Assembly (NCBI RefSeq): GCF_016859285.1
Contig: NC_053414.1
Span: 8,444,517 to 8,508,516 of the forward strand
DNA: 64,000 nucleotides
From: Xiphias gladius
Lineage: Eukaryota > Chordata > Actinopteri > Istiophoriformes > Xiphiidae
Direction: 5' to 3'
Shown here: piece by piece, positions 15,189-25,900 of the stretch
How the letters are laid out: each line of letters opens with the position of its first letter
Position numbering within the stretch: position 1 is the first letter of the stretch
Made by a program: the position numbers and the translations under genes
The notes under the pieces: model-generated
Told to the model about the DNA's origin: nothing
What the model saw: the letters and a program-made list of their open reading frames with translations, nothing else
Databases searched by the model: none

Positions 15189-15474
15189 AAAAAAAAAAAA
15201 AGCACTGCACTTAGGTGAGCCAACCTGGTATTGTGCAACGCTGGCTCACTGCCATGGCCTACCGGAAAACTTGATGGAACTGAGCCATCTTTAACACATT
15301 TTATTTCTCCTGCCCTGCCGTGCTGTAAAAACCAACTGTAAAAATACTGCAGAATTAATGTTGTACCTCTGTATTTAGGTGATGCTGTTATGTGTTTGGC
15401 TTAAAACCAGTGAGAGACAAGTTTGCTTCCTCACTTAGGGCACTTGTAAACTTTGCCATTAAGTGATGATTGGA

Positions 15475-15475
15475 G

Positions 15476-15506
<31 letters not shown>

Positions 15507-15517
15507 CACACACACAC
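15475..15517. repeat. (CA)n microsatellite
   Basis: CA dinucleotide array with one CAAA interruption near 15490. Confidence 0.92.
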
Positions 15518-15757
15518 CACACTTGTGTAAACCTACACAAGGTGTGCAGCCTGTAGAGTGGGAGATAATCCAGTAAAGGAAGCCTAAATGAGTATATTTC
15601 CTCCCAGATACAGTAACTGTTTGTGCTTTTGAAAAATAAAAGGCACTTCCAAACTCTCAGCCCTCTTAAATGGAATATTACTGACATAATGGTTTTGGTC
15701 AACCACAGCAGTGTATGAATTTAAAAATCACTGAATTCACAGAAGTTTAATGTCAAT

Positions 15758-15784
15758 TATATATATATATATATATATATATAT
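15758..15784. repeat. (AT)n microsatellite
   Basis: About 13 AT units followed by A/T-rich sequence. Confidence 0.9.
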
Positions 15785-16418
15785 CTATAAAAAAAACAAC
15801 TTTGGTAACACTTATTTTTCTTTAAATATAACAAATATAACAACATGTCGTCAAGTAAGCAAAGAACAGTCAAAACAGCAAAGGTAATAAAACACACAGC
15901 TGGTTTTCAGAATGGGGTTACAGTGGTCTTAAAAAGTGAAAATTCCCCATCAAGTAGACATGGTCACACAACGAGGTTCAGTGAAGAGATATTAAGTGTG
16001 TGATACCGGTGTTCTAAAAACAACATATCCAAAGGTTGGAGGAAAACAAGCAGATGTCGCAACACTCCACCTTTAACAGTTGAGTCTTGCTAAGGTATTG
16101 TTTCCTGAATGAGGCTTTACCAGTGGGCCACTGAATTATGGGATATATTTAGTCTACGTTTTATTAATCCCAACATTTTAGCGAGTCTGTGGCCTAGGGA
16201 CAATCCTGTAACTGAAAGTTGAATTTCGTCACACTGAAATGTCAGCAAGGGAAGCCGCGGAACCTCTTCACAATGTATTCAGGATCAGGCAGAATGAACA
16301 GATGTTAAAATTTTAAAAAGGTGTCTCTAAACTGAAGCCATGTTAAAATCTTTATGTAAACATTCATACAGTGACAGAAAAACCTTTATGTTTGATAAAA
16401 GTAATCTGAGTCTATATT

Positions 16419-19400
16419 TTAGCGGCAGAGCGAAGTCAGACTCGTACTGTAGCAGTGTAAAGTAACATCTCCGTTGTGGTGGCCAGTCACCAGCATGTCT
16501 CGTCCCCCCCAGCGAGCCAGCTGCCAGCCCTCGCTCTCAGGAGCCCACACCATCCTCGAGGCCCCCCAACGCCCGAGCTCCCAGACACACACACAGCCGC
16601 TCTGACTCAGGCCGACCACGCTGGAGCTGTTGACATCGGCTTCACACAGTCTGCAGAGCACAGAGATGGGAGTGTTAGGGTACATGAATGTACATGTACA
16701 GAAACACACACCTTTGTCCTTCATCAGACCTCATCTCACCTGCCAGACCAGGCTTTGGGAGGATACAGTCGAGTAGCCAGGACAGATTTGCTACTTAGAG
16801 GGTTAACGGCGACCAAGGAAAACAAGGCGGTCTTCTTCCTTTCCTCTTCCTTCTCCTCCTCTGAAAATATTTCATCTTTCGCTTTGGCCTCTTTTTCTTC
16901 TTCTTCCTCCTCCAGGGAGCTGAGCAACTGATGCTGCAGCAGGACAAATAACACTCCCTGTGCACAAACATACACATTCACAAAAAAAAAAACACACGGG
17001 AGTAAGACAATCGGAGGAGCGAGGCAGCTACAGTGGCACAGGCAGCAAATCTTACACGCAAAGCAAACAGACTTACACGGTAGGAGTATCCTCTGAGACA
17101 GGCCGTGTTTGATAAACCATCTCCGAGGACGATTCTACGCAGCAGCTGCCCAGTCTTCAAATTCCTGTAACAAACAAACAAAAAATAAGTTTAACTGTAA
17201 ACAGCAGCAGTGCATGTGAGCACCATACTGAGATATTAAAGGCCCTTTTCACAGCGGACCACCTTTGGCATGTCACAGTGGGAAAAGCACGCGTTATTGA
17301 TAACATTAACAATGACTGCATACTATTTAGTTTTACCAGTTCCAAAGAAACGCATAATGTCTGCTGTGAAAAAGTTCTATTCAAAGTCTTAAAAAAGACT
17401 GAAATCACTTGTCATTTCTCTCAAAGTGTCTCAGATTGCTTATGTTCATATATTCAACATTTAAAGTCTAGGACATTATTTAATGTTTGAGTTCTATGGT
17501 CAGTTAAAGCAGATATTCATCACTAACCCCTGATCAGAGCAGGGCTAAAATCGATCAGATTTGTTATTTAAGTGACCGATACGGGATCACAGAGCCCTGG
17601 ACCCTAACACAGCATGCATCGGCAAAAGACACAGAAACACGTTGGACAGGTGATCACACATGCACAGACAAACACATTCACCCCAACAAAGTTGTGGGCT
17701 AAATTAGACCCTAAATATGTGCCCCAAAAAGTCCCCAAAATTGTGTGAAGCCAGATTGGTATTTATATGATCATAGATTGCTAGAATTTATGGGATTATA
17801 AAAAAATTCAAAAAAATCACACACTGTCAGTATGAACCAATATTAAACTTTTCACTATGAAAATTCTTTTGCCTTTGTCTGAATTATGCGGTAATCTTTC
17901 GTATGAACGTTCTTCCTGGCTTGTGCCCTGGCAGCCTAGTGGTTTAAGATGCATCCCATTCAATCGCAGCATCTCCAGTTCGATATCAGCCAGGCTACTT
18001 AGTTGCTTGTCCTATTCCTCTCTCCCTCCCTACTTTCCCTGCCTGTATCTTCACTCTGAACTTTCCAGCAAAAGCAGAAATGCTAAGAAGACAACTGTCC
18101 TCTGTTGATATGCCGGGTCCAATGGCCACAAGGAAGCACCAGTCGGTTACTGACGTTAACTCTCTAAATGACTTCAGTCTTTGCGAAAACACAAATACAG
18201 TTGACCAGGGCGGACAGTTGAACCGAGGACCTTTTGCTGTGGGGAGACCATCAACATGGCAATGACTTGGATCTGTCCTGATCTTGCTTACCAGACAAAG
18301 ACACGTCCACCCTCATCTGTGCCAATCAGAGCATCAGAAAGTCCGTCCACTGGAGCGAGGGCCCCGACACAAACACCAGGAGACGCAAGGGGCTGAGAGC
18401 TCGGCTTGCTGAGGGAGAGAAATGGGACACTGAGATACCCCTGGAATGGGAAAGTAAGTGAGAGAGAATAAATACAACAACTCGGTGTTACCTGCTGTTG
18501 TCTGACATTTTAAACACCTGCAGGTTTGAACCTGTGGCTGAGTGGGAGGAGGTAACCACTCTGGACCTGGACACGCCTACAACAGCCTGGACAACCCCCT
18601 CACATAGCAGCACTTGCATGAGGCTGGAGCACGACAGCATCCTGTGCACAAGGACAACACGCATACACACAGTTAAGCCGAATTTCCGAAACACTGAGGC
18701 TCTGCGAACTACAACAGCTGGTTTTCACAGGCACGATCAAGCCCATGTCCACCGAAAAATATCCTTAGTCTAGCACGAGGCTCAATTCCTTCACCTCACT
18801 TCTCTGATTTCCAGCTGACCCAGAGTCACAAACACCAGCCCAGCAGCATCCGGGACAGGAAACACATTGATCACCGGCTGTAAACAAACACAAAAATAAA
18901 TCATATCAATTAAGCGTGCATTATAGCCGCTTTAAAGCTACCCCGTGTCACGTTGTTGTAATAATAAAAAAAAACAAAAGTGTATGTTTCCAATCACTGT
19001 TTCTCACCAAAAAACATATTGCTACATTTTCTGGCACATTACCGCCATCAGCAGGACTATATAACACATCTACCATGTGTTTCCTTACAAGCATGGGAGA
19101 TGCAAACAAAACAGGGACAACTTGTAAAGGAAATGCTCCATAGCACTACTGGTGGTCAAGAAACTCCAGAGGGTACCTTTAAGACACACACAAAACACTC
19201 ACGTCATTGAAGGTCCAGGTGTGTATTAAGCTCCAATCGGATGCTGGAGTCTGACTCCACAGACACACTGCCCATTTTCCCGCCGCTGCTACACACAAAC
19301 CGCCTGAGGGTCCAGGCAAACAGCACGTGTCCACCAGACAGCCTCCTGCTGGGGCCTGAATACACAGACACACAATAATTTGCTCAAAAAATATTATAAT

Positions 19401-22400
19401 TGCTACAGACACACACATTTCCTTGGAAAATAATTGCTTGCTTGAATCCAAAATTGCACACTGAAGCCAAGCAATAATTTTTTGTTGTAAGTTGCTTAGT
19501 TGTTTTTTACCTTCAATGTGTGTGTGCATCTCATCACGTGTTGCTCTGTTCTCGGTACCCCCTGGCCACCTGTGCCCTGCGAGTGGATGCTGGATGCAGT
19601 TGGACAGGTGGCCGGTTCAACCCTGTGACACTGATCAGCTCTATCTGACGGTTCTGATGAAGCCTGGTCCTGATTGGAGGGGGAGACTAGAGGCTGGCTG
19701 GGAGGGAGGGAAGTGATGGACAGACAGGGGGAGAGAGCCGGAGGAGAGAGGGCCTGGGTTGTTGGGCTGTGAGGAGGAGGCAGGGTGAGAGCTGGGGCAG
19801 AGGGAGAACAGGTCTGGGGGAAGCCGGTGGCAACAGGGTGGGGGGTGAGTCCTAGGGTGGGTAGCATGGGGCTGGAGGGTAGAACTGAGGAGGGCAGGTG
19901 TGGGGTTATGAAGGGGCAGGGTGCTGAGGCCGGAGGAGGGCTTGATAGGAGCTGAGAGTGGACACTGTGGTGCGGCGAACACTTGTTCTGATCTTTCTGT
20001 TCCACTAATCTGTCCCTGGGAGGACGTGTGGTGGGTTCAGAGGATTCCTTCGAATCTTTGGTAGGAGATTTCACATTCACATGCTTCACATGAGACTCTC
20101 CTGGAGCGTCACAGTCAGTCCATGTCTGTACAGCAGTGCAGCTGTTAGAAGGCTCCTCAGGTGTTTCCTGTACAGAGCAATCAAAGGAAAGAGTCTTAAT
20201 GACAGCTTTGTCCTCCCTTTGGTGGTTTCCAGGCCTCTGATCCTCCAAAGGATAGAATTCACCAGCACAATCTGTGTGTTTCTCTGATGCAGGCTGCTTT
20301 TTAAGTTCATTCGACCGCCCAACGACATAGTCATTCACTTCACCTGAAGGTCTGTCGGCAAAATTCATGTGAGGCTGAGGTTTGACACAGTGGTCTATAG
20401 ATCTGTGCGTGTTGTTGGCTGAGATGCTACCCTGGCTATGAGTATTCAGAATCAAAGTATCTTGCTCTTTATTTTGAGCCACACAGTCAGCAGGCGGCTC
20501 TCGAACCACTGACACAGATTCGGTTGAGCTGGTGAGAGTCTCTGCATGGAGGTTTTCAGTCTGCTGCTCCTCAGGGGTTTCCGTAATATCTCGGTTGGAT
20601 GGCTCTTCAGCTAAGGACTGGCTTGCAAGCTCGTGGTCTGCCGATAAGTTTTGGACTTCTACAGACTGTGTAGCGGCCTGCTTTTCTGCCGTTGGCTGCT
20701 GTGAATTTGCTATCGTAGGCGTGAGGCTGAGTGGGAGAGGAAGGGGCATCACTGGGTCACTGGTGCTGTAACGAGGGTGAGAGTGGCGGATGCTACTACG
20801 AGTATTATAAGAGGGAGATGCGAAATGTTCAACTCCTGATTCCACAGCGACTTGGTGAAGCTTGTGTAGCTTCAGGGAGGCAAACTGGTCATCGGGGAGA
20901 TGAAAATCTTGGTGGAGGTCAAAATTCATCAGGTTGTTGACCAGCGAGCCAGGGGACAGAGACAGGAGAGGAAGAAGAGAAGTTTGGGCAGTTGGAGAGG
21001 ACGGCAAGAGGAGAGATCGCCAGCTCGATGTACCTGTAAAAAAAATGATAATGTAAGATGATGCAGACAGGTGAGGCACATAACATGCTCCTTACTGTGT
21101 ATATAACCTAAATCAGGGGTGACCCAACTTAAAGTATAAGGCCTGAGTTTTTTGGCTGGACTGCAATGACGGGACCCTCCCTGTAAACGCGAATGTCTGT
21201 GGCTGAATGACTGAGTGATAAAGTTACACAATTGGTCCTTGCTCCTTCAAAATGAAAAGGCACAAACAGTTTCTATAACGTCATCAGGAGGGTGTTTAAA
21301 GGCAGTGTTCCCAACTTAGAGCCTTGGTCGCTAGATTTACGGACTTTTCACACCGCTTTAATGACTTTTCCTAACAACTCTAGCGACATTTCGGACAAAC
21401 CTTAGCTACTTTCTGTACAAGAGAGTCACCAGTGTTGCCCCATGAGCGCGAGGTCGAGCTTTCCTTCTGCAGGCACACCTTTCTATGCGTCTCGTTCGAC
21501 TGACCGCACGGCAGCTGACACGGACGTGGAGGAGCTTCTAACTTTCTTTCTGAGTGATAATTTTTACGAATAATTATAGTCGAAGTCACAGCACAGCTGA
21601 ATGGTGATTTTGTCAGATGACGTTGCGGTTATAAAATCAGGATTTTAGCAGCGCAGAGCAGCAGCTCTGAAATGGCCTGGAAGTGACTGCTGGTTAACAT
21701 GTAGTCTTATTGGGCGCATTTCAGTCTGTATTTCATACTTGTTCCGTTGTCTGACAACAGAAACAGAAAAACATGTGAATGAAAACAGCTTAATTGGGAA
21801 TTTAGCTGCATTAAATTACTGTATATGTGAGCACAGAGATTAGCAGAGAAGCAAACAGACAAAGGGCTGTCCAGCCATTATTTGGTTTTATCCTACTATT
21901 TTTTTTAACTATTGTCAACTATTCCACTTAAGGAACTAAAACCAACAATTAATTTATTCAGTAGTATCTGTGCCACAGCCTGACATTATGCTTTTTTTTA
22001 ATGCTTTTGTGCAGTAGAACTCCAGTCTTTTTTTTAACAATTTGTGTTTGTATTATTTCACTATTATGCAAGTTTTTTTTCTTTTGCTCAGTAACTTTGG
22101 ACATTTTATTAGTTATACAAAATTGGTTCATTTGTATTTATTTCTAAAGATATTCTGAATTATATAATTGAAATGCATGGGTGCCAATAATTTTGACAAG
22201 GACTGTATATCATGCTGTGGACAGTGCCTTGTATTAGATGAATTGGACTAAACTGGGAAATTGTTGTTAATCATGCCACGATAACACCAGGCTTTGATCG
22301 ACTTTATATAATAACATATTGCTGTATCCAAAACTGGATATAAGGTAAATTAATATTTTAATATGAGCAGGACAAAACTGCAAACCTTCTTTTCATTCTG

Positions 22401-25400
22401 TCTGGAACATTAACCCACATATACAGAGCCACGATACAGGACTTACTTTTGCTCATCTGTTTGGATCTGTTTGTCCTGCCACTGTTCTTCAGAAAGATGG
22501 GATAAACCATCTCCGGATGTCCGGAGGCAGGGCTGTACTGAGATCCATTAACCCCAGAGGAAGGCTGGGTAGCTTTGCTGTGGGTGGACACAGGCTGGGG
22601 GTCATCTGGCACAAGAACAGGTTCCCCAGGAGTGAGACAAAGATTCGGTCCATCAACTTCATGGAGAGATGGGGAGGAAGAGACCGAGGTGCTGGTGGGC
22701 TGGGGATCCTGTGAGGTTTGTTCAAAGACTGTTTGATGGGTGTCTGAACTAAGAGTGGATCGTGGGGTCTGAGTTCTTCCTCTGCCCCTGCCTCTGCCTC
22801 TTTTTCTCTTCCTGCCTCTTCCCGGACGAGAAGTGCTAACTGCAGGGGATAAAAAAGCGTCCGTATTGGTCTGACTGGCAGACATTTTATCTGAAATCTC
22901 GCTTGAGCTCTGACTGTGGCCAGTAAGCTCCGCAGATGTATCAACAGTCTGCACATGAGATGTTTCATGAGGATCTACAGATGCAGTTGTCAGAGAGGAG
23001 AAATCTGCCTGAGTGTGTTGATCTGAACATTCATTGGCGTATGTGTGCCTGTTCGATCCTCTGCCACGGCCACGGCCCCGGCTCCGGCGATGTCGTCCTG
23101 TGCTCAGCTGGGAGAGTATGACGGCCTGCATGTCAGGCTGACTCTGAGAAAATGTCATACGCCTTGTGGTTCGAACGTAGTACTCCGCTGGGAAAAGCAG
23201 TCCCTCCACTAGGGTACAGGAGTCCAGGAGGCCCACACTCTTTCCATCTCCTTCAATCCCACTCTTTTCTTCTTTTATTTCCATGGTATTATCATGCCCT
23301 TTTTCATTTTCTATTTTCTCTTCTGCATTTTGTTCCATGTCTTTATTACTGTTCTCTTTAAAAAGCGTTATTTCGCTCTGTCCTCTACTATTCTCACCAT
23401 CGTTTCCTCCCTCTATCTCCTCTCTGCCAATCGGTGTGCAATCTTGTCCACTTTCCTCAGTGTGTATAGCAGAGTTCCAACATTTGACCAGCAAAGAGGT
23501 CAACTCTGATTCTTTTTTCCCTTCAGCTCTCGACTGACTCTCTTTTTCCCTTTGTTCTTGATATCCTTGCATCTTCTTTCCCTCCATATCTCCTGTTTCA
23601 GTGTGCCCATGTGCATTCCAGTGTGGAAGCAGCAGAGAGGGAGACTCGGACTCTGAAGCAGAAAAAAGCTCTTCACTTTCATTCACAACCTCTGTTCCTT
23701 CAGACTTGATTTTCTCCTCCTCTCCTTCCGTTATAGCACCCTCCATCCTTTCCCTCTGCTCATGTCCATCCTGACTGTTGTCCGTGATTGTGCCAGCCTC
23801 AGCACTCCTCCTTTCCCAGCGCAATCGGCTGCGCCGAGACCTGAGGCGCAGTGCAGGACTGGGTCTGTGATCTCTTGCTGCATCATGGCTGGGATCTGGG
23901 GTTTGTGGGCAAGCGGCATCAGAGGGGAGCAGGAACCTGATCACCTGGCTCCTCCTGAGGTTATCAGAATGTGCTGGACCTGGTAAAACATCAGGAAATC
24001 CGTGAATTTCTATTTGCACTGTTATTGCATGACTGTGTAACCTCAACCATGACAAGATATTTTCTGTTTTGGGATGGACAGGCATGGAAGCAATGTATGT
24101 GTCAAAACTGCATAGGATAGAGAAAGAAAAGCTGACATAAACACATGTACACACACAAAAAACATGTATATACATGCATATCTACACATCAAGTCCAGTA
24201 ACAAATACATTCTTCCTTTAATGATCAGAGCCTTTGCATCAACAATGGGTGAGTTTATAGTATAACTAAACAACTAATCATATTTGTATTGCACATAGGG
24301 TTAAATGATTTAAAATGAATACTTTTACAGCATGTATGTCTATCTCACAGCCATTGCCCCTGTATACTGATGAGAAGATTAACTACCTGTACTTTGCAGC
24401 TGATTTGGATAGACTCACTTTCAACGTGTCCCTGGCGCTGAAGTACACCTTGGGCTGTTGCATTGGCGGTGTTCAGTGCCAACGAAGATGGGTTGGGACA
24501 TGTGTTAAATGTCACCTCTGGGTCTCTTTGGTCCAGCTGGTTCTGCTGCGTGATCCTGCTCCTCACATGTCTACGCACTGTTTCCAAATGCTCAGCACGC
24601 TGTGAACAGATCAACGTGTGTGCGGGACAAAGATTTTCTAGATTTGACTTTAAAAAGCAAATTAAAAGAGAATATGTCTTACCTGCAATCTCTGGGCTGT
24701 TCTGAGATATTCCCTTTGTAACTGTGCCAACTTCCTACGAAGCTGAGTGGGGAAAATGTTAATATGTCAGAAGAGATAGTGCTAGGTTCATGGTAGCACT
24801 TCGTGTGGCTAAACTGTGTAGACAATTCTAAATAGTGGCTGTAAGTAGCTAAGTACATTTACTCAATTCTGCACTTTTTAAGGGTACTTGTACTTTACAA
24901 GAATATCTCAATTTTCTGCCACTTTATACTTGTACCCCACCACAATTTAGAGGGAAATATTGTACTTTCTACTCCACTACATTTGTGTGATAAATTTAAT
25001 TACACTAGAGACTGAATATACACAATATAAAAATATAACCCAGACATAAATAATGATGTATTATTATAGATTAGGATAAAACTTTATTGATCCACGGGGG
25101 AATTTTACAAACTACCCAGCAGTATATAAAGTCATTAAAATCCAGCTGCAACATTAGTGTGAACACATCCATATTTATAATCCAACAACGTAATATATTA
25201 TTCTGAAATGGGCCATTCTGCATCATAAATTCCTTCACTTAGCTACTTAAATTATATTTAGATGCTAATACTTTAGTGCTTTTAAGTTAAATTTTGAATG
25301 CAGTACATTTACTTGTAATAGAGTGTTTCTACACTGTGATAATGGTACTTTTACTTAAGTAGAAGATGTGTGTACGTCGTCCACCAGTGAATGTAAATTA

Positions 25401-25461
25401 CCTTCTCCTTGTCATCGTAGTGCAGTGTAGTCCTCAGGTGCTCCTCCACATTGCTCTCCAT
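16419..25461 (-). CDS. palb2: PALB2, partner and localizer of BRCA2 (12 coding exons, complete)
   Basis: Scaffold of homologous recombination that bridges BRCA1 to BRCA2/RAD51 at DNA breaks. Minus-strand exons: 25461-25402, 24742-24683, 24599-24419, 23979-22447, 21033-19511, 19355-19203, 18877-18795, 18641-18492, 18408-18292, 17164-17077, 16957-16740, 16650-16419. Phases all agree and give about 1465 residues (human 1186). An N-terminal coiled coil (15-60) includes LRRKLAQLQREYLRTAQRLQ, matching the BRCA1-binding helix with its Leu/Tyr/Leu positions. The chromatin-association motif EGLLFPAEYYVRTTR lies near residue 357, an MRG15-type FHLPDDQF motif follows in exon 5, and a C-terminal WD40 propeller (from about 1120) has NLKTGQLL and GHHNGDV. 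The extra length is mainly low-complexity linker. Exon 3 has two donors; GTGAGT at 24418 keeps frame. Confidence 0.96.
16740..16957 (-). other. palb2: palb2 exon 11: WD40 blade with an acidic low-complexity insertion
   Basis: The exon starts GVLFVLLQHQLLSS, matching a WD40 strand of mammalian PALB2 (LLFIVLSHP from memory). It then runs through about 27 Glu/Lys-rich residues, containing EEEEEEKEAKAK and SEEEKEEERKK, before returning to the propeller with LFSLVAVNP and ATRLYPPKAWSG. Mammalian PALB2 has no comparable acidic run at this point as I recall it. The insertion probably forms a surface loop. Confidence 0.7.
17241..17310 (+). repeat. Short dispersed repeat, copy 3 of 3
   Basis: It reads GGCCCTTTTCACAGCGGACC, then GGCATGTCACAGTGGGAAAA and GCGTTATTGATAACATTAAC, inside a palb2 intron. 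It matches the copies at 737-803 and 15121-15188. Confidence 0.6.
17925..18105 (+). repeat. tRNA-derived SINE-like repeat, copy 1 of 2
   Basis: It begins near GGCAGCCTAGTGGTTTAAGA (A-box-like) and has CCAGTTCGATATCAGCC (B-box-like). A CT-rich stretch follows, then a tail ending in AAAAGCAGAAATGC. The reverse complement of the same arrangement is at 41290-41475. From memory this is a common percomorph repeat with tRNA-like internal promoter boxes. It sits in a palb2 intron. Confidence 0.55.
21240..22330. repeat. palb2 intron 4 repeat-rich stretch, including a Tc1-like terminal relic
   Basis: Around 21300-21400 there is a block with GCGACATTTCGGACAAACC that looks like a dispersed fish repeat. 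At 22150-22212 the words GGGTGCCAATAATTTTGACA and AGGACTGTA resemble a Tc1-like terminal repeat. No paired terminus or transposase frame is recognisable, so these are fragments. The rest of the intron is featureless A/T-rich sequence. Confidence 0.35.
22447..23979 (-). other. palb2: palb2 exon 4: acidic linker, chromatin-association motif and Arg-Gly tracts
   Basis: This 1533-bp exon encodes a Glu/Lys/Ser-rich linker, then the conserved EGLLFPAEYYVRTTR motif (DNA about 23170-23215). Two Arg-Gly tracts follow: RRSRGRGRGRG (DNA about 23053-23097) and GRGRKRKRGRGRGRGR (DNA about 22770-22830). These resemble AT-hook or RGG nucleic-acid-binding segments and flank the known DNA/nucleosome-binding region. 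A TETGD sequence (about 23585-23605) lies roughly where mammalian PALB2 has its KEAP1-binding ETGE. Confidence 0.75.
24841..25388. repeat. AAGTAC-rich interspersed repeat with an embedded LINE/SINE-type tail
   Basis: The left end reads GTAGCTAAGTACATTTACTC and the right end includes TACATTTACTTGTAATAGAG and TACTTTTACTTAAGTAGAAG. The block between contains TACTCCACTACATTTGTGTG, typical of this teleost family from memory. Near 25075-25110 the words ACTTTATTGATCCACGGGGG match the 3' tail of a common fish SINE/LINE, suggesting a second insertion inside the first. The whole lies in palb2 intron 1. Confidence 0.6.
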
Positions 25462-25788
25462 CCTTTTCACTCGGCCCTAACACAAGAATAAAGTCATATA
25501 TAAATATAACACAGCTAATTTGGCATTAGTTTATGTATATTTAATAATAATAATTATTGTTATATCTAATTCATGGTGTATGTCTTTAAAACAGGCTAGT
25601 TTACCAAAACCAGAGGGCTAACGGTGTGGTTCGAAAGTAAGTAGTGAGATTAGCTAAAAGTTAGTAACCGAATGATACGTTAACGTTAAAGATCAACATC
25701 AAAGGTTGCACACAAGTTCCGCGACTCTGTCCAAATGATAATTATGACAATAATGTAGTTAATGTTAACGTTTAATTCAGACTTACAC

Positions 25789-25900
25789 CGACTTCGCTGG
25801 TTTCCCCCTGATAAGTTTATTTTGATGTTCGATCAAACGGGTATCGATTTAGTTCTAATTTCCCGCGACTCCCAAAACAGACTTCAGCAGTCGAGCTCCG
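25789..25900 (-). promoter_or_regulatory. palb2: Probable palb2 non-coding first exon and E2F-type promoter site
   Basis: On the minus strand a donor of the form GGTGTAAGTC lies at about 25790, and the first coding exon is preceded by a good acceptor (TGTGTTAG just above 25476), so the 5' UTR is probably split by a short intron. TTTCCCGCG, the E2F consensus, lies at 25859-25867. E2F control would fit S-phase expression of a recombination gene. The start site is not determined. Confidence 0.45.

Larger units (their letters stand above)
14196..16418. other. Spacer between the convergent 3' ends of plk1 and palb2
   Basis: No exon is supported. The spacer includes the presumed palb2 3' UTR (a minus-strand AATAAA candidate lies at 16160-16165), a short dispersed repeat at 15121-15188, a (CA)n array at 15475-15517 and an (AT)n array at 15758-15784. 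In human I recall dctn5 lying between these genes; no dctn5 coding sequence is visible here. Confidence 0.5.

Noticed and set aside
23979-24175. Upstream extension of the palb2 exon 4 frame to 24175
   Set aside because: The acceptor at 23980-23981 joins exon 3 in phase. The extension lies in the intron, matches no PALB2 sequence and does not fit the phase.
24345-24386. Longer form of palb2 exon 3 using the GTAGTT donor at 24386
   Set aside because: It would end in phase 0 and shift exon 4 out of frame. The GTGAGT donor at 24418 is stronger and keeps frame.
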